A DNA stretch of 64,000 nucleotides from Lineus longissimus (lineage: Eukaryota; Nemertea; Pilidiophora; Heteronemertea; Lineidae). The notes beneath the pieces are model-generated. The model saw nothing but the letters and a program-made list of their open reading frames with translations, was not told the DNA's origin and did not search any database. Numbering within the stretch: position 1 is the stretch's first letter; each line of letters starts with the position of its first letter. Location: contig NC_088312.1 of NCBI RefSeq assembly GCF_910592395.1, positions 2,170,001 to 2,234,000 of the forward strand. The letters run 5' to 3'. A program made the translations under genes and the position numbers. Positions 1-21,398 of this stretch are shown in pieces.

Positions 1-3000
1 TTTAAAAAGCATGCAGTCAGCAACAAATAAAGAAGTGTTGATTGAAATGTTAATAGTCGATAGTCCTGTGGAAGGTCCTGGTGTTCGCAAGCTAAAAAAA
101 CGCGTGACTTGAATGCGTGACTTGAATTTAAAGTCAACCATTTGGTCACCTAATATTGATGTGTAAAGAATCCTTGAATAACACCTGCTCCACCATTTCT
201 CTCCCATCTGTTGCTAAAGTGGAAAGATTACAATATACCTACTCATAATGGGATCAATATCGAGAAAAATTGTCTGATAAGTGCCATGATAATTGATATA
301 TTATCTAAATTGTTATTGAATTTACAAGTAAATAAAATAAATCCAAGCGTTGGGCATCTAAAAATACTGGTTTTGTCAAATACCTCAGCTGCACATCACA
401 CAAATTGGAATTGCAAGAAAAACATCGCTCTAATACAAGAAAAACATTTCTCTTCATCCAAATGGTAATATTTCATCTGTGACAGGAAAAAGATGCAAGA
501 CATCGATTATATTCACCGTGACCAGTTGGCATTTGTCTTGTACGATCTCATAAAATGTACGACTGGTTGCCGCTACCTTAGAGTTACGGTAACAAGCTGA
601 CTGCTTGAGCAAGCAGGAGTGGCTCATGTTGGATTTGGTCTCAGTCAAGCTGGACTAAAGTACTTGTGCATCAGTGCATATACTCTACTATATATTAAAA
701 CACAGGTGGTTTGGGCATCCTTAGTATGGAATGAGTGACAGTGGCATCCATTGCCAGTACAGTGGTTGGCTTATCGAGGGGATGCAGGTTCTAGGTATGG
801 TATTGGCAGTTTATCTTTGGCAATGCAGGAGAGATGGCCTTCTGATTTGATCCCTAGCACAATGGTGCCATACCATTGCCATGACATTCTCTCATGATTC
901 TTCTGTGTTCTGGCTTGCTTGATATTCTGATTTGTTCTTTTCAGTGGAATTGATTTCAATGACAATAGTCGCTGTCATTGGGCCTTGAACAGAACGGACA
1001 AGTCCTGTATCCCTGTACAGCCATGCACCTTTCTCAACAAAAAACCCAAACCACACCAAAGATTGTCTGGCCTACATTGGAATGCTCCAATTTCATTATT
1101 TGTCCTCCCCAGCATTAACTGCAGATCCTCGGGAGATAACGAAATTAAGTCGATGCGGCAAGAAACATGACAATCATCTTACGCATTTCAAGATGGATTG
1201 GATTGTTAAGAAACCTGAGCTTGTGTGTCAGGATGCTAAAAACCTACTTCATCGGAGATCTAGCTGTCACTGTAGGGACCTAGGTCCAATCAGAATTGAT
1301 GGTTATTCTGTTAGCAGTATTGTTTAAGATCACGCGTTGATGCAATCTTATGGTCAAGTGCAGTTATTCACATCACACATGACACTTCATTAATGCTCTT
1401 TCCGATGTTGAGAGGTTGCTGTGACTCCTTCACTTCCATATGGACGACATTTTTAGAGCCGTTTCCGTGCAAATTACTCCATTCGATGTTCATTTGTGTT
1501 TTTTGTCGCTGCTTCAACAGAACTCTTTCTCACTTGGCTAAACGTGCTTATGAATACTGGTGTGCTCAAGACTAATGCTTGAGCGTCATGTGCACTTATT
1601 GTAATGTACAAACATGATTCTGTTGTCAAATGTCAGCATAATTGCCGCTGTAAATGGAAGACATTAGCGTGCAAATAACATCCATGGATGTGCCTTCCTC
1701 TCAAACGACCCCTAGTACAGCAACGTGATGACGTCTGACACGCTCGCATGAAGTCTCCTCTTTTGACATCCATTTATATTCGCCTAAGTATTTTGCTTGT
1801 TACAGGTAAGATCCAACACCCGAGTGGTAGTTACAACATGGATACAGCCTAACTCCAGAATGCTAATGAATTTCTTGTTCCAGAAATCGCGACTATATAA
1901 CCATTGGGTGTGTGATATTTTGACACAATTGCACTAATCACCAACATAGTGCGATTATTCATTTCATTATTGTAATCATGCTGTATTCTTGATATCTTCA
2001 GGTGAGTTATTGCAACGAATGCCCTAAGTTCGTGGAATAAATGCAGAATTGGTATTAAATGTTTGATCAGTTTGTGGTTTTTGCAAAGAGGAGTGGCAAC
2101 GAATGTGTTCTTCATGTTAGAAGACACCGAATGGTACACCCACCAGTTTTCCATGGGTGTGCATGTCTGTGTGACTACATTCAGTCGAAAACTAATCCAA
2201 GGATTTAAAATATTGGAATTGAAATATAAATCACATTACATACATGTTCTAAGTAAATTTCCTTTGCCAGATCTCTTATTTCATACTAAGTACAATTTCC
2301 CTTTAAATTAAAAAAGAAAGCTTTAAAGAAAGGAAAACAACACTGATGGTGTCAAATACCAAGCGATGGGGAAAGGCACTCACTTTAATCTTTCTAAGCA
2401 ATAATCTGCGTACAACTGCTAGACAACTGGTTGCTAAGCGACTAGGACATTTTTACCTCCTCGCTTTGTATCGGCGCGACTCGGCAGAATCGTAGAAGTT
2501 CAGGGCAGGAAGATTTGAAATAAGTCGCGATTTCTTGCTTTCGAGTCAAAATCTTTTTCAGGACTTAATGAACACTCAGGGCTGGAAATGGATTCTAATG
2601 GCATTCACAAGGTTATTTCAGGTCATTAATGAAGCTGATGTGCTTTCAAATGAAATGGGTTTAACTCTTTAAGCAATGAGGGCAATGTCAGTTGCAGAGG
2701 TTACTACGTCATTACAAATTGCTCCAAATCCGTTGCAAAAATCACGCAAATCGTCCTTTGTGGTCACTTCATGATAACCAGGCCATGGTTCTTAATGATA
2801 CCATTTGCCATTGTAACTTTTAGAGGTCCGTGTCAACCACTACAGTCGCCTCATTAGTGGTTGCCCCTTGCACGACTCAGGCCAGTGATGTTTAATTCTT
2901 TGTTTCCAAAAACTTGACCAGAATGTGCTTCCTGGTGTGCAATCAATACTTTGTTGTCATCACTTGACTGCATAATGCGTGCTATATGGTATTGCAGTCT

Positions 3001-6000
3001 GTATTGTTGTCTGATTGTATTTTGAGAAGTCTCAAACGTAGTGTCTTGGGACATCCAACAGAGAATTGCTTCATATTCCCGTTCTTCTCCTCCCTAATGA
3101 TTCCTATACACAGCCTTTCTCTCCTAATGGCGTCTGCTGGCCATTTGGTTTGCTTCGTATGGCGGGTCGTGTTGAAAGTGTGCTGCCATCGCATCACCTA
3201 TTTCCCAGTTACGCCCATAAACCAAGTCCTGCGAGGGCAGTTCTCATGATTACGCCTTCCTCACACTATATCTTACTTATTTCTAGGGTGATATCAGCAC
3301 CGGCCAGTGTAGATCGAATCGTCCTGTTGGTCTCATCACTAACCGTCTTTTTTCAAGTGTCTTTTGGACATAGTTGTGCAGAAGATCTGTGTCTGATGCT
3401 GACAGAAAGTATAGTCTTATTCAATTCTGAGATAGTTAAAATGTATTGTCACACTGCAACCTAGGTATATAGCCTAGCGGAGATGAAGTTACATACCACT
3501 TACATGGCTTTAACTTGGCCGATTGTGATTGGCTTCGATTTTCCAGATTATGTTTGCCCTTCATTGTGTCGTACAGGTTTTCGTCATTAGTCTGTCCAGC
3601 ACAGATGTTTCATTGATCAGACAGTAAATTGGAAGTTTATCTGGGAAATATGTGGTACATTTTCACAGGACTAGGACACAACATATGGTTTACCTGACAC
3701 ACTTTAGCCATTGTTCTGTCATCAGCTCTTGACCGGAGGGCAATTTTCCAGATAGGTTTTTCTCACATTGAGGAAGTTTTTTCATCGGTTTGATATGTTC
3801 TGGATTAGATATTCCCAACATTGTCTACCATTTTCATCATTGGCTGAGGCGTGTGGATACTTCTGTGAGCAACATGTATGTTGCTAGTTGTGATAAATGG
3901 TGATATCTTTTTTATTTTCGGCTGACTAGATCTCTACTGGGTCTACTTGCATGGTGCCAGCAGCTTTCTCTATATTAAATAATTGATCGCTGTGATATAA
4001 AACACTTACAATTATATCATGTCTCGCTCAGAATAACACACAGCTGTGCATATTCAGGACTATATGGTGACCAAGCTGCCACGTTTTCAAGGGTGTAAAC
4101 TCCTGACCTGGCTCAACATATGATGTGATCTCTCCCGCCCTTCAAGTCAGCTTTGTAAGACCAGCTCCGATAAAAATCCCTGGTTTCTGCTTTGTTGTGT
4201 AGATGTACATATTGGTGAGAATAATGATCAGGTGATGTTGAACATGTGCAACAATAGTATATCCCGACGTATGGCTTCCTGTATTTCGGAGCGCCGACAG
4301 AATTGACGTGGACTTGACAGTTTGGATAATTTCAGGAAGGTCGATGATCCCGCCTTTCAAAGTGCCGCTTCCTGTGGAAAATTGTAGCAATTGGATTTCC
4401 ACTTGGTTTTCAAACAGGCATCATGTATTGTGGAATCATATTTCATTTCTAGGCGGTGGTTGTCAGTTGGTGTACGCCAAGAAATAATTGAAAAAAACTA
4501 TATATGCCTACAGTGAAATATTTCTACAAAATTTCACCATGAGTAGATTCTGATCAGTGTTGGAATATTTCTGTGCTCCAAGGATTATATTATACCCGCA
4601 CGTCCTGAGGGAGTGGATGCTGCGGTTAGGTCATATCCAGTGCTGACTTGCAGGTATCCTGCCAACCGCTATTTCTCATCATTAATTTCCATCCGACTCA
4701 CAAATGACGATTTGGCAAAGCTTCCTGCCCATTCCGACGGCCCATTAACTGTCATCAGTAACGACCAGTTTGACTGTAGATGGTAGTAATACGGATGTAT
4801 TGTATTCAATATTGTTTCCGGCCTAATTTATTTATCATCGTCGTAAGGGGTCCTGAAGGAGATTAATTTTATGGACTCCACATACTGTGGTGAATATTGC
4901 GTCAGTGTATTTCACAGCCATGGCCCTTCGGAGGCAGATGTCACTCGTGGATCGTAGGACTCGACGTCACAGCATCCATGAGGTAGGCCACTTTTGCTTG
5001 AAATGTTGTCAGTGTTATACAGTGTTCTCAAATTCCTTATTTAAGACTATGCCAAAAATGCAATTTCTCATAACCGTGATCTGTATAGCCACAAATATTT
5101 CCCTGTTTAAAGTATCTCCGTCATATCCTTCTAGCCTCCACACAAAATAATTCCAATCAATGCCTCATCGGAAATTCCTGTCGGAACCTCAATAAGATCT
5201 TCTATCGAATTCATCCTACGGCCATTCAAACTTGAGGTCACAGACTTTTCCAATTCCGCATTTTCTATAACTCACTTAATTTCTCCTTCTGTGATTCTGT
5301 AATGTCCCGAGGCTATTCGGTGATTGGCGCAGTTCTCTGAATCTTTCTCCAAGTGCCTGCGGTGGATTTTCTGAGAGTAGATTATAACCAGAAATGATAT
5401 GATATCAATATGTATAGCCTTGAGTCGACGACAAAGGATTCCTCTGACAAACATCTCTTCAGCAATGTTTCGGAGTAATCGAAAAGAAGCAAGATCACCC
5501 TGAAGAGTCAGTTTGCAAGCTTGCTGATTCCAACTTGCCGAGTTCCTTGCTGGGTCCTTGGAGAGGGGAAAGTTTTTCAAAAGTGTTGGACGTTTCTTTA
5601 GGCTGTAATAAAAGGAATTGTATCTCTTTCTCTCTGGTGGTTGCCTGTCGTTACACAGTCTCTCATGATTGATGGCGTTATTGATCAGTTGAGAAGCCTA
5701 CTCACCGAGGCCTAGTTGTCTCTCTTCTAAGCTAGGTCTTGGTGACTAGGCTCATTATAAACCCAATCAAACACTTGGTGAATCACAGAACCGTGGTCAT
5801 TGTTCTCTTTGCTTGTAGTCCCAGCTGTGGCTAATGACCGTAACATGAGCTGGGGGAAATTGCAAGGCAGACTGGTGCTGATGAGCAAGACAGCCTGCCC
5901 TACAGCGCGTCATCTGAGACAACTATTATCCCTCCGCTCAATCTTGGTCAATCTCAGTCAATCTTGCGCAAATCAAAAAGATCAAAAATATGTTTTTCGT

Positions 6001-9000
6001 TCTGATTTTGGTCATTTGATCATGGTTTTGCAACTCTTCCATGACGGAAAAGCTACCCAGGCCGCCTGAGCTTAAGTCACATTCTTTCTTTGCCAACTTA
6101 TACTTTATAGCACTATGTTGAGTAATCTCAGTGGCTCATCGCAAACCCTTGCCCACACCTCGGAGCTTTACCAATGATAATATCGGGATACGCTGCACAA
6201 CGATTTTGGACCGATATCAGGCGTAAGCTAATCCCCTCTGAGTCGCCTTCAGCTAATCCCAGAGCTTTGTCAGTCACAGCAGCGATTTATTTGATGTGGC
6301 CGACTTCTTACCAGAGGCTGTGGAGGTGAAATCTCTTGCTCTGTTTACTTTTATGAGTAATTTTAGTTCATGGTGGCCAGCCAGGCAGGCCACACCAGTT
6401 ATTCAGGATGGCGGGCCTGTGGCAAATGAAGATATTTCTCCAATGTGAAAAAAGATTTTTCCGTATTACCCACCAACCAGTACCAAAAGTCATCAGTGGA
6501 GACCCCAAACCCCTCCGCCTTATCTGCCCTTGAATGTTTTGAAATTTCGATTTGGTTATTGTTTTAAAACATCGCTTTTGGGATTGTCGCCTTCTTACTG
6601 GTAGAGCTCTAGAGACCAGATGATTTAGGGCCCTGCGGCCTACCATTCTGTCTGTGTCTCAATCTATTGCATTAGGCAGCCGTCTAGGTTGGCTTGGTGC
6701 GCCTGGAGTGATGTGAAATGCGTGTATTCTGCTTCTCATCAATGCTAATGAGGACTGTCTTGTCAGGGTACCACCGAGATGCCTGTGAGACATTCTCTCA
6801 TCAGTCCAGTATGTGACAAATGTAAACATGAGGGAAATTATCCATTTATGATATATATCCCCCCCCCCCCCCCTGAGCGTTGGAACTGTCTAGCTGAGTC
6901 TATTTCTCATCCAGATACAGTTTGATGTTTGTCTAGCTCCATGCCGTTGCCTTAACCACCGACTTTCACATTTGTAGGAAGCTCTGGGGAGCTTTACATC
7001 ACCCAGCTCAGATAAGCCATGAGTGCTTTCACACTCGCTTTGATAGTGTGTAGAGTTTTTGCTCCACTGAAAAGGGTATTTTGGCTCCATTTTGGAAAAA
7101 TTATTCAAATTAGATGTTTGTGTAATTCGTCTAAAACATTGCAATATATTGACGGGGGAAGGGGGAGATTTCCAGTACCTTTGGGCCAATGCATATTTTA
7201 AGGATGGCTTTGTTACAATTCAATCATCCTTTTTGGGAGGCTTTTTGGTTCGTGCACAAAGTTTCCTGAGTAGATTACAGGTTTTCAGATTGTGTTTTTA
7301 CCCAGGACAGCAGAAATACGAGTTTATTAATTAGAACGACAAAAAGATTTTATTGGCACCAATGACATTCCCGTACGTTTGGGTTATGCATATTAAAGAT
7401 CCTGTCCTATATGATGGACTAGCATCATGAAAAAAGAATGTGAAACAAGCAACTGGTGGCGCTTGACATCTCTATGGAAACCAGTTTATTTGATTTGAGC
7501 ACAATATGAAATTACATGGTAACTTAATACTAGGTAAAGAAAGAGCGTATAGTGGCCTCCGGGGTACAATCAGCGAGACGATTGTTTTAGTTATGACAGT
7601 CATCATTCTTATTCAATATGTCTCTTGATCTCTATAATTCACTTTGTTATTTTTCATGCTGGAATCATTTGATAATTTAATTTACTATCAGGATTACAGG
7701 TTAGGGTCTTTCTATAGTAATTTAGTTAGTACCAAGGCATCTTGTTCCTGTTGATGGTGTAGATTTGTTCTGAGACCATTGTGGTCTACCATGATGTGTC
7801 CCAAGACCATTGTGGGTTAAGTCCAATGGCCAGCTGTAAACCACGAACTTTTCCCACCTTATGAAAAGCCAGAGGTGCTGGCTTAAGAGATGAAAAACAC
7901 ATATCTTGGTCACCGATGATTAAATCATGTCTTTTTCGAAGCAGCTGGGCAAATACAGGGATTGGTCTTTTACAGAATCCTGTATGAGAAAGATTGGCAG
8001 CTAGATCCCGCATTCTGGAAAAACGGTTGCTGCATCGTCGTCTTGATTTAGCCTCACATCGAATAGGAAATGGATGAGTTTGCTTCTCAAACAAACTGGT
8101 AATTGAGTTGAGTTTAATCGTGCCTGTTCATATTTGCATTGCTAATACAGGATACAGGTTATCATCCAAAGGGGTCTGATATCATAGGATGAACAGGGCT
8201 GGGCCTCGCTTTTAAATATGATGCGCGTTGAATGGTCTCTAAGTGTTGATGCTATTTTTTGCATGCCTCTGCATCATACTTTGGTGGGATGGTGATACCC
8301 GACTTGGTGACGACTAACAAAACTGTTTCATTATCAAAATCTCTGACAACCTTCTTCCCCAATTTGCTTCCAGGACAAGTGCCTCGCTTTGCTCAGGCAA
8401 ATCCGCAAAAAAATGGTGTTCGGAGTACACTCGTTAAAGAGGCGAGACTCAGTGCCCAAGCTTGTAGAGGTATACATAGACATTCATAGAAGTATGCCAT
8501 GGTTGTGACACTGATTCCTTCTGTACAGTTTTTTTCACGGAATTGATTTGTTTGAAATATTATCACAAAACTGTCTGATTCCTATACACCGTTGATCAAC
8601 ATGAACAGCAACGTGGTGAAAAAAAGTCCTATTTGTTCAGTTTTCTCTACCAAAATCAATCAAGCTGGCACAGTTTGTCTTCTATTATACCTTAATTGTA
8701 GCATGGTTTTCAGTGTGAAATGCATAAGCCTTGTTTTGGCTGCTGTAGTTAAGATATGGACAGAATCAAAACAAATTGAAACTGTCCGGAGCTCACATTC
8801 TCCCCCTAATCCACCTGTATTGTGTGCTTAATCCTCACCTTCTCACCTTCCCCCAGAGATGACCATGGTCAACCAACAGATCAATTAAAAGTGGGATGTT
8901 GAAAAGATCATGCCGTCATTTAGGATATCTGAAATCCATGGCATATGTATCTGAATTCCATCGTAGTCTTATCGGAGACCGCCAGATAGTAACATTATTA

Positions 9001-9328
9001 CGTTGTGTCTGCAAATTACCCTAGTTAGGCAGCTGCTTCTGTTGGAAAATGTTTAACGCTAATTCTGCATGCGTGGTTGTGGGATACATATCAAATCCGT
9101 CTGGTGGGTCTTTATTTGATAGGTTGCTCAGCGTGGTGCCTACTGCTATAACACGGCCGTGGTGGACATCAGACACAACGTGACAGAATAAGCTTAGTTT
9201 GGCAAATTGCGCATGATCAAAGCTTTACTCTAATTAAAGGATGACATCCCTAAATGTGCACACAGCCTCTTCGGTTACATGCTGGCTGAGACTTTATTCT
9301 CGTTGTGACCCAAACCTTCTCATGTAAA
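1..9328. other. No recognisable gene (intergenic DNA or a long PDE3 5' intron)
   Basis: Open frames here are short (the longest is about 130 codons) and none resembles a known family or is bounded by convincing splice sites. The PDE3 gene that begins inside the window at 9561 lacks its 5' exons, so part or all of this stretch may be its intron. A poly-C run lies near 6861-6872 and an imperfect hairpin at 5695-5751. I see nothing else I can support. Confidence 0.6.
5695..5751. repeat. Imperfect hairpin, about 21-bp arms
   Basis: The arm beginning agcctactcaccgaggc at 5695 pairs with the arm ending ttggtgactaggct at 5751, with three mismatches over 21 bp and a loop of about 15 bases. It could be a very short foldback element or a structured RNA. 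Nothing else supports either reading. Confidence 0.35.
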
Positions 9329-9368
9329 GAATGGATTGCGTGCCATTAGCAACCCTCTCAAACCTCTT
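9329..9368 (+). pseudogene. Decayed partial duplicate of a PDE3 exon
   Basis: About 36 bp ending in gccattagcaaccctctcaaa is nearly identical (4 mismatches) to 9656-9693 inside the first PDE3 exon of this window. Read in the same frame it gives GLRAISNPLKP, against GLRAISNLLKP in the gene. The similarity does not extend to the rest of the exon, and no acceptor and donor pair frames it. It looks like a fragmentary local duplication about 0.3 kb upstream of its parent. Confidence 0.55.
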
Positions 9369-9560
9369 ATGACTGACTATACAGGGGCTCATGACTTGCC
9401 GATTGCATGATGGGGGAGGATGTTTGCCACCAAAGGGTTTTAACCCAGATGTTAATTCAAATACAACTTTACCTCTTTCAGGACAACATGAAATTGCAGT
9501 TGTTGCAATGATATGTCTCAAACTCATAGCTAATTCGTTCACCCTTCTTTGTATTTGCAG

Positions 9561-17102
<7,542 letters not shown>

Positions 17103-17573
17103 TTGGCTGAAACTGTTCTGTCTCTTCCTTAGACAAGCTCTGATTGGTCAAGCTTGTGATGCTGTGCCAGTTTTATTGGCTGAGACTCTATACTTCCTTT
17201 GAACTGAGGCTCTCATTGGTCGAGTATGTGGAGTGGACATGAATCGAAAGATCTCTTGGCGTCCAACCAGGTCCTTTAATTGAATGAAAAGGGATCATTA
17301 AGGTCACTCACTTGAGTTTGCTGAGCATGTGTAAAGGCGTGACGCTTGTTACAAGTTTATACAGAGTGATGTTGACTTAGTCTGGATTTGGTGTTCTTTG
17401 GCTGTCCAGGTTGGAAAGAGCAAGATGTGATGAATTAGTTCATTGTGGTTGGCCTAAAATCGCTGTGTATTTCATATGGACTTTGTGTACAGAGCTTGAA
17501 TTGGAATTGTTTTAATGTGAAATGATATTGGTATTGGCTGGTGCTTTCTAGTCAGCTTCAGTCTCAAGGACTG

Positions 17574-17795
17574 TACAGGGCGTTTCAATAAAACAAAGCC
17601 CAGACAAAATGTGCGTTGTTCAATAAAGTGTAGATGCCATCAATCAATCATGAGGTTGAGCAATAACTTTTCCTTTGATTCTTTTCATTGCAAGCCTATT
17701 GTCTCAGAAGACAGACATTGTTTTTGCAATGACATGTACACTCTTGAATAATAATATTTTTTGTTTGGGTTTAGTCCTTATTGAAACGCCCTGTA
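17574..17795. mobile_element. Tc1/mariner-type MITE in the PDE3 3' flank
   Basis: Perfect 18-bp inverted repeats (tacagggcgtttcaataa) with weaker continuing complementarity bound a 222-bp element without an ORF. The repeats start and end with TA, the tc1/mariner target-site dinucleotide. The element carries AATAAA at 17588-17593 and 17623-17628 on the + strand, about 0.5 kb after the PDE3 stop, so it may supply that gene's polyadenylation signals. The mariner assignment rests only on the TA ends and the TACAGGG start. Confidence 0.75.
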
Positions 17796-18068
17796 CATAT
17801 TCTACTTGGGGACGGCAGATCTAGGCAATGGGAAACAACTTTCTGGTCTACGCTAATGATAAGCTTATACTGCCTCGTCAATAGTTAAACAGTGCTTTCA
17901 TGCTAATCTCGGTTGGTGTCCATTGGGAGAATGGTATGCGTTCTGTGATGTCTCAGGTGTGAGGGGTTAAACACGTTTTCATCTGAAAAAGGACAGCACT
18001 CGTCGGAAGTTCGGTATTCTACTTGGTGATTCATATACATATGTACAGTAAATTAATGTTTAACTATT

Positions 18069-18486
18069 TTAACACCTTCAGCGCCGAACCACGTAGATCT
18101 ACGTGGCCAAAATCCCCCCTCCCCTTTGAGCTGGTTATCGGAGTCTCATGGCCTTCATGAAAGAACTACGCCATCGCCATCTTCAGGGCAAGGCAGGAAC
18201 TGAAACGACCGTTTGGTCTTCAGTTCCTACGGTGCCCTGAAGATGGCGATGGCGTTGTTCAGAACTTCAAATGACTTCATGAAAGAACTACGCCATCGCC
18301 ATCTTCAGGGCAAGGTTGGAACCGAGACCGCTGAAAAGACTGTTTGGTCTTTTCAGTTCCTACCTTGCCCTGAAGATGGCGATGGCGTAGTTCTTTCATG
18401 AAATCCATGAGTTTCCGATAACCAGCTCAAAGGGGAGGGGGATTTGCGCCACGTAGATCTACGTGGTTCGGCGCTGAAGGTGTTAA
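18069..18486. mobile_element. Foldback element with TTAA ends and nested palindromes (piggyBac-like MITE)
   Basis: A 418-bp element begins TTAACACCTTCAGCGCCG and ends with the reverse complement. It is therefore flanked by TTAA, the piggyBac target duplication. Just inside each end lies the same perfect 18-bp palindrome, CCACGTAGATCTACGTGG. The interior is itself inverted and duplicated: copies of ctacgccatcgccatcttca alternate with their reverse complement. A piece of this interior recurs at 21262-21398. No coding sequence is present. Confidence 0.75.
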
Positions 18487-21261
18487 CAATGAATAGCTGT
18501 GAAATTCTGGTGCGTATACATGTTCTATTGTACATACATCACACTATGTAATATGAATGTTGTAAGAGCAGTGTCTGTGACATTTGTATTGTTTTAATTC
18601 ATCTTTTGTGTGAGGCTCTGAATAACATGAGTTCATGAAAATTCTGATACTTAATGATTTTATAGGTTAGTTTTAAGAATCGCCCAATGGTTTAAGTCTA
18701 TTTATTGTGTGAGACTCACTTTTAAGACTAAAGAGCCCCCTGTCTTTTATTCTTCCAATGCTTTCCTGATGATTTGAGTGGATTGACAGCTTTTCCAATG
18801 CCTCAGTTCCACCATAAATGTTGATGAAACTTTAGGCATATGACAATATTGGTTCCAGGAGGTCATGCACCTTATCAAAAGAAATATCAATATCCTTCGA
18901 AATGAAACTGCCTTTTCTTCCAATAACTCATTTTAATGTCTGTTTTATGTTCTAATTTCTTCCAAGGTGTTCATGTCATCGATCTATAAAGATTAAGAAC
19001 ATGGTTGTGACATTGTATATTTTGTACATAAATAAGTCGATGAAGGTTGCTATTCTATTCAAAGGAAACCTTTTCATGACTCATAACCAGTTGATGTTGA
19101 TTTTATATTTACTTCTGTACTGTTTGTGACTTTGTGTACTTTGGAATGTATCAATATAATACCCCTGTACATAAGCCTATTAATGTAAGTTATGTCTAAG
19201 TAAGGGCTTAATTGTATACTTGCCATTGGCACCTTGATGACCAGGTGGCACTGACACTTCCCTTTACATTTGAAACCTGTGTATCATGTTAATAGAGTGG
19301 GAGGGGGTTTACTTTGATCCAGTAAACCCAATTTTTTGACAAAAAAGCACCTCATCCAGCATTTGGTTCACCCCTGGTAAAGAAGTGATTTAAGAATGGT
19401 CCTGTTCGAGAATATAGCGATGTATACTTTTCAATATAGCTTTGTATGCTTGTCCATTCGGCTGTTTTGGAAGCCCATCACTTGTGCTTGTGACAAGCAT
19501 GAGCATTTGAGCTTGACATGAATGTTAATTGTTTCTGTTTACAAGGAGTTGCTCTGCTTCATTCGGAAAGCGCATGGACAGTGGTTGCTGTGCACTTCTG
19601 TATGGGTCTAACGAGCCCCTTCTTAATGTGGTATTGCTTAACGAAGGGATTATTTTAATGTCTACTCATAACAACCTTGTTAAAAACCTGAGATTATTAT
19701 TTATTGGGAGCAACTCAGAACGATTAGCACTTAAAGCGCTAATCTTGTCAAGTGCTTTTCCTGACTTTATAAGGCTATAACAGTACTGGTACGTTCAACT
19801 TAATTGTTAAGTTATCAAGACCCTCAGGTTCTGTCATATTTTATCTTTACAAATTTTAGTCAGAATCAGATTGTTGATTTTTTGCATGCCCTTGTTGATT
19901 GAATGACGATTCCCCAATCTGTTTGACTATCCAATGACATTGAATATAGTTTGATTGTAAATCTACATTTGACAACATCTGGTAACTTTGAAATAACTGT
20001 GTTGACATGATTAACCCAGCTGAGGAGCACCTGTAAAAAGGCCTATTTTACCTGTGATAGGCCTATATGTAACAGACGAGGAGCCTTGACTGGCTTAAAT
20101 AAGTCAACACAGTAGTTGATTAATTTCCTCTCGCTTCACTGAGGCCTACTGGTACAATATTGTTTATTGTAATCATGAACCAATACTCCATTTTGTGGAG
20201 TCATCGTGTAAATATTTGTAGATCCTCGCAGATAATTTATAATATGATAATTCATCTAGACAGTATACCTATAATATATTGTCATATTTAAATGTAGACA
20301 GTACCGGTATGTATTTAACACATCGAGAAGACAGTGCTAGATCACTGTTGATGAAGCTTAACATCCACATTCACTTAAGTCATGGTCTTGAAATAAGTTT
20401 TTCTGATGATGGTGTCCGTCGTATTTTTGGACAGTTAAAAGAATCACTGTTCAGAACAGACTCTGTCCAAAAAACAACGAAATTAAAAAAAAACACTTTT
20501 CAAAAAATATTTTCATACTCGGTCCTTGCGGGTGGTCCAATTTGATTGGTTATATATTTGAACCAGTCGTTGTACAGAGATGAAACATGACATTCTTTCC
20601 ATTAAAACAATGGAAGATAATATATATTTTGAAATTTTGTATAAATCAAGTTAAACTGTGTATTTTATCATCTCTGGGGATCGAGTGATGAGTTATTTGT
20701 TTTTCCTGTCGAGAGAAGTTGAGAAGAGGAAGATATTAGGCCAACAAATACTGTAATAAATAAGATAATGGGAGTGAGCAGGTTTAAATTGAATGAAAGT
20801 AAACTGAGGTCAGAAAATGTTAAAGAGCGTCATGTAGGTTGCATGGCTTCATCTCCTCAATATCTCTTATACATGTCATATGGTATGACAAAGTCATTGT
20901 GTTATAAAATACATTGTGTTATAGATACAGTCTGCCCTGTGTTCATTTATGTGCAGAAAGTGGTGATATATTATGTGACAATGAGGAGGATATGACCAGG
21001 GGTGCATTGTCAGTCTCTATCCGGATACCAGAAGTAAAGAATTAAAATCAATTTATATCAGTCTTGTGTTTTTCATTACCCTGAGCCTACTTTCTCCTGC
21101 CATCAGTGTTGCGTCATGCAGCCTGCCTCATGGGAGATACTATTGGGCTGGCTTAACCCTAACCTTCACCCATCCTGAGACGGAGAGGCCTCCGACACTA
21201 TTGCCCGGCTTGTGGGCAGCAGCCTCGGACCCTGGAGATCTACGCTAGGCTACCAATTTGA
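18487..21261. other. AT-rich non-coding stretch
   Basis: There is no recognisable gene. Short frames (for example 19529-19780 and 20279-20545) lack splice context or family resemblance. It may include the distal PDE3 3' UTR, but I cannot see where that transcript ends. Confidence 0.5.
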
Positions 21262-21398
21262 CCTCCCGGTCTTTTCAGTTCCTACGGTGCCCTGAAGATG
21301 GCGATGGCGTTGTTCAGAACTTTAAATTACTTCATGAAAGAACGACGCCATCGCCATCTTCAGGGCAAGGTAGGAACTGAAAAGACTCGGTACGGTGA
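21262..21398. mobile_element. Second copy of the foldback interior
   Basis: This segment reads from ttttcagttcctacggtg to its near reverse complement ending ggaactgaaaag, a foldback of about 137 bp. It closely matches the inner part of the 18069-18486 element (same gccctgaagatggcgatggc core) but lacks the TTAA ends and the CCACGTAGATCTACGTGG palindromes. It abuts the laminin-like remnant at 21399. It may be a sub-element that moves on its own, or a deletion product. Confidence 0.7.

Noticed and set aside
3066-3464. 132-codon + frame
   Set aside because: No recognisable domains, membrane pattern or splice sites, and it does not resemble the missing PDE3 N-terminal exon.
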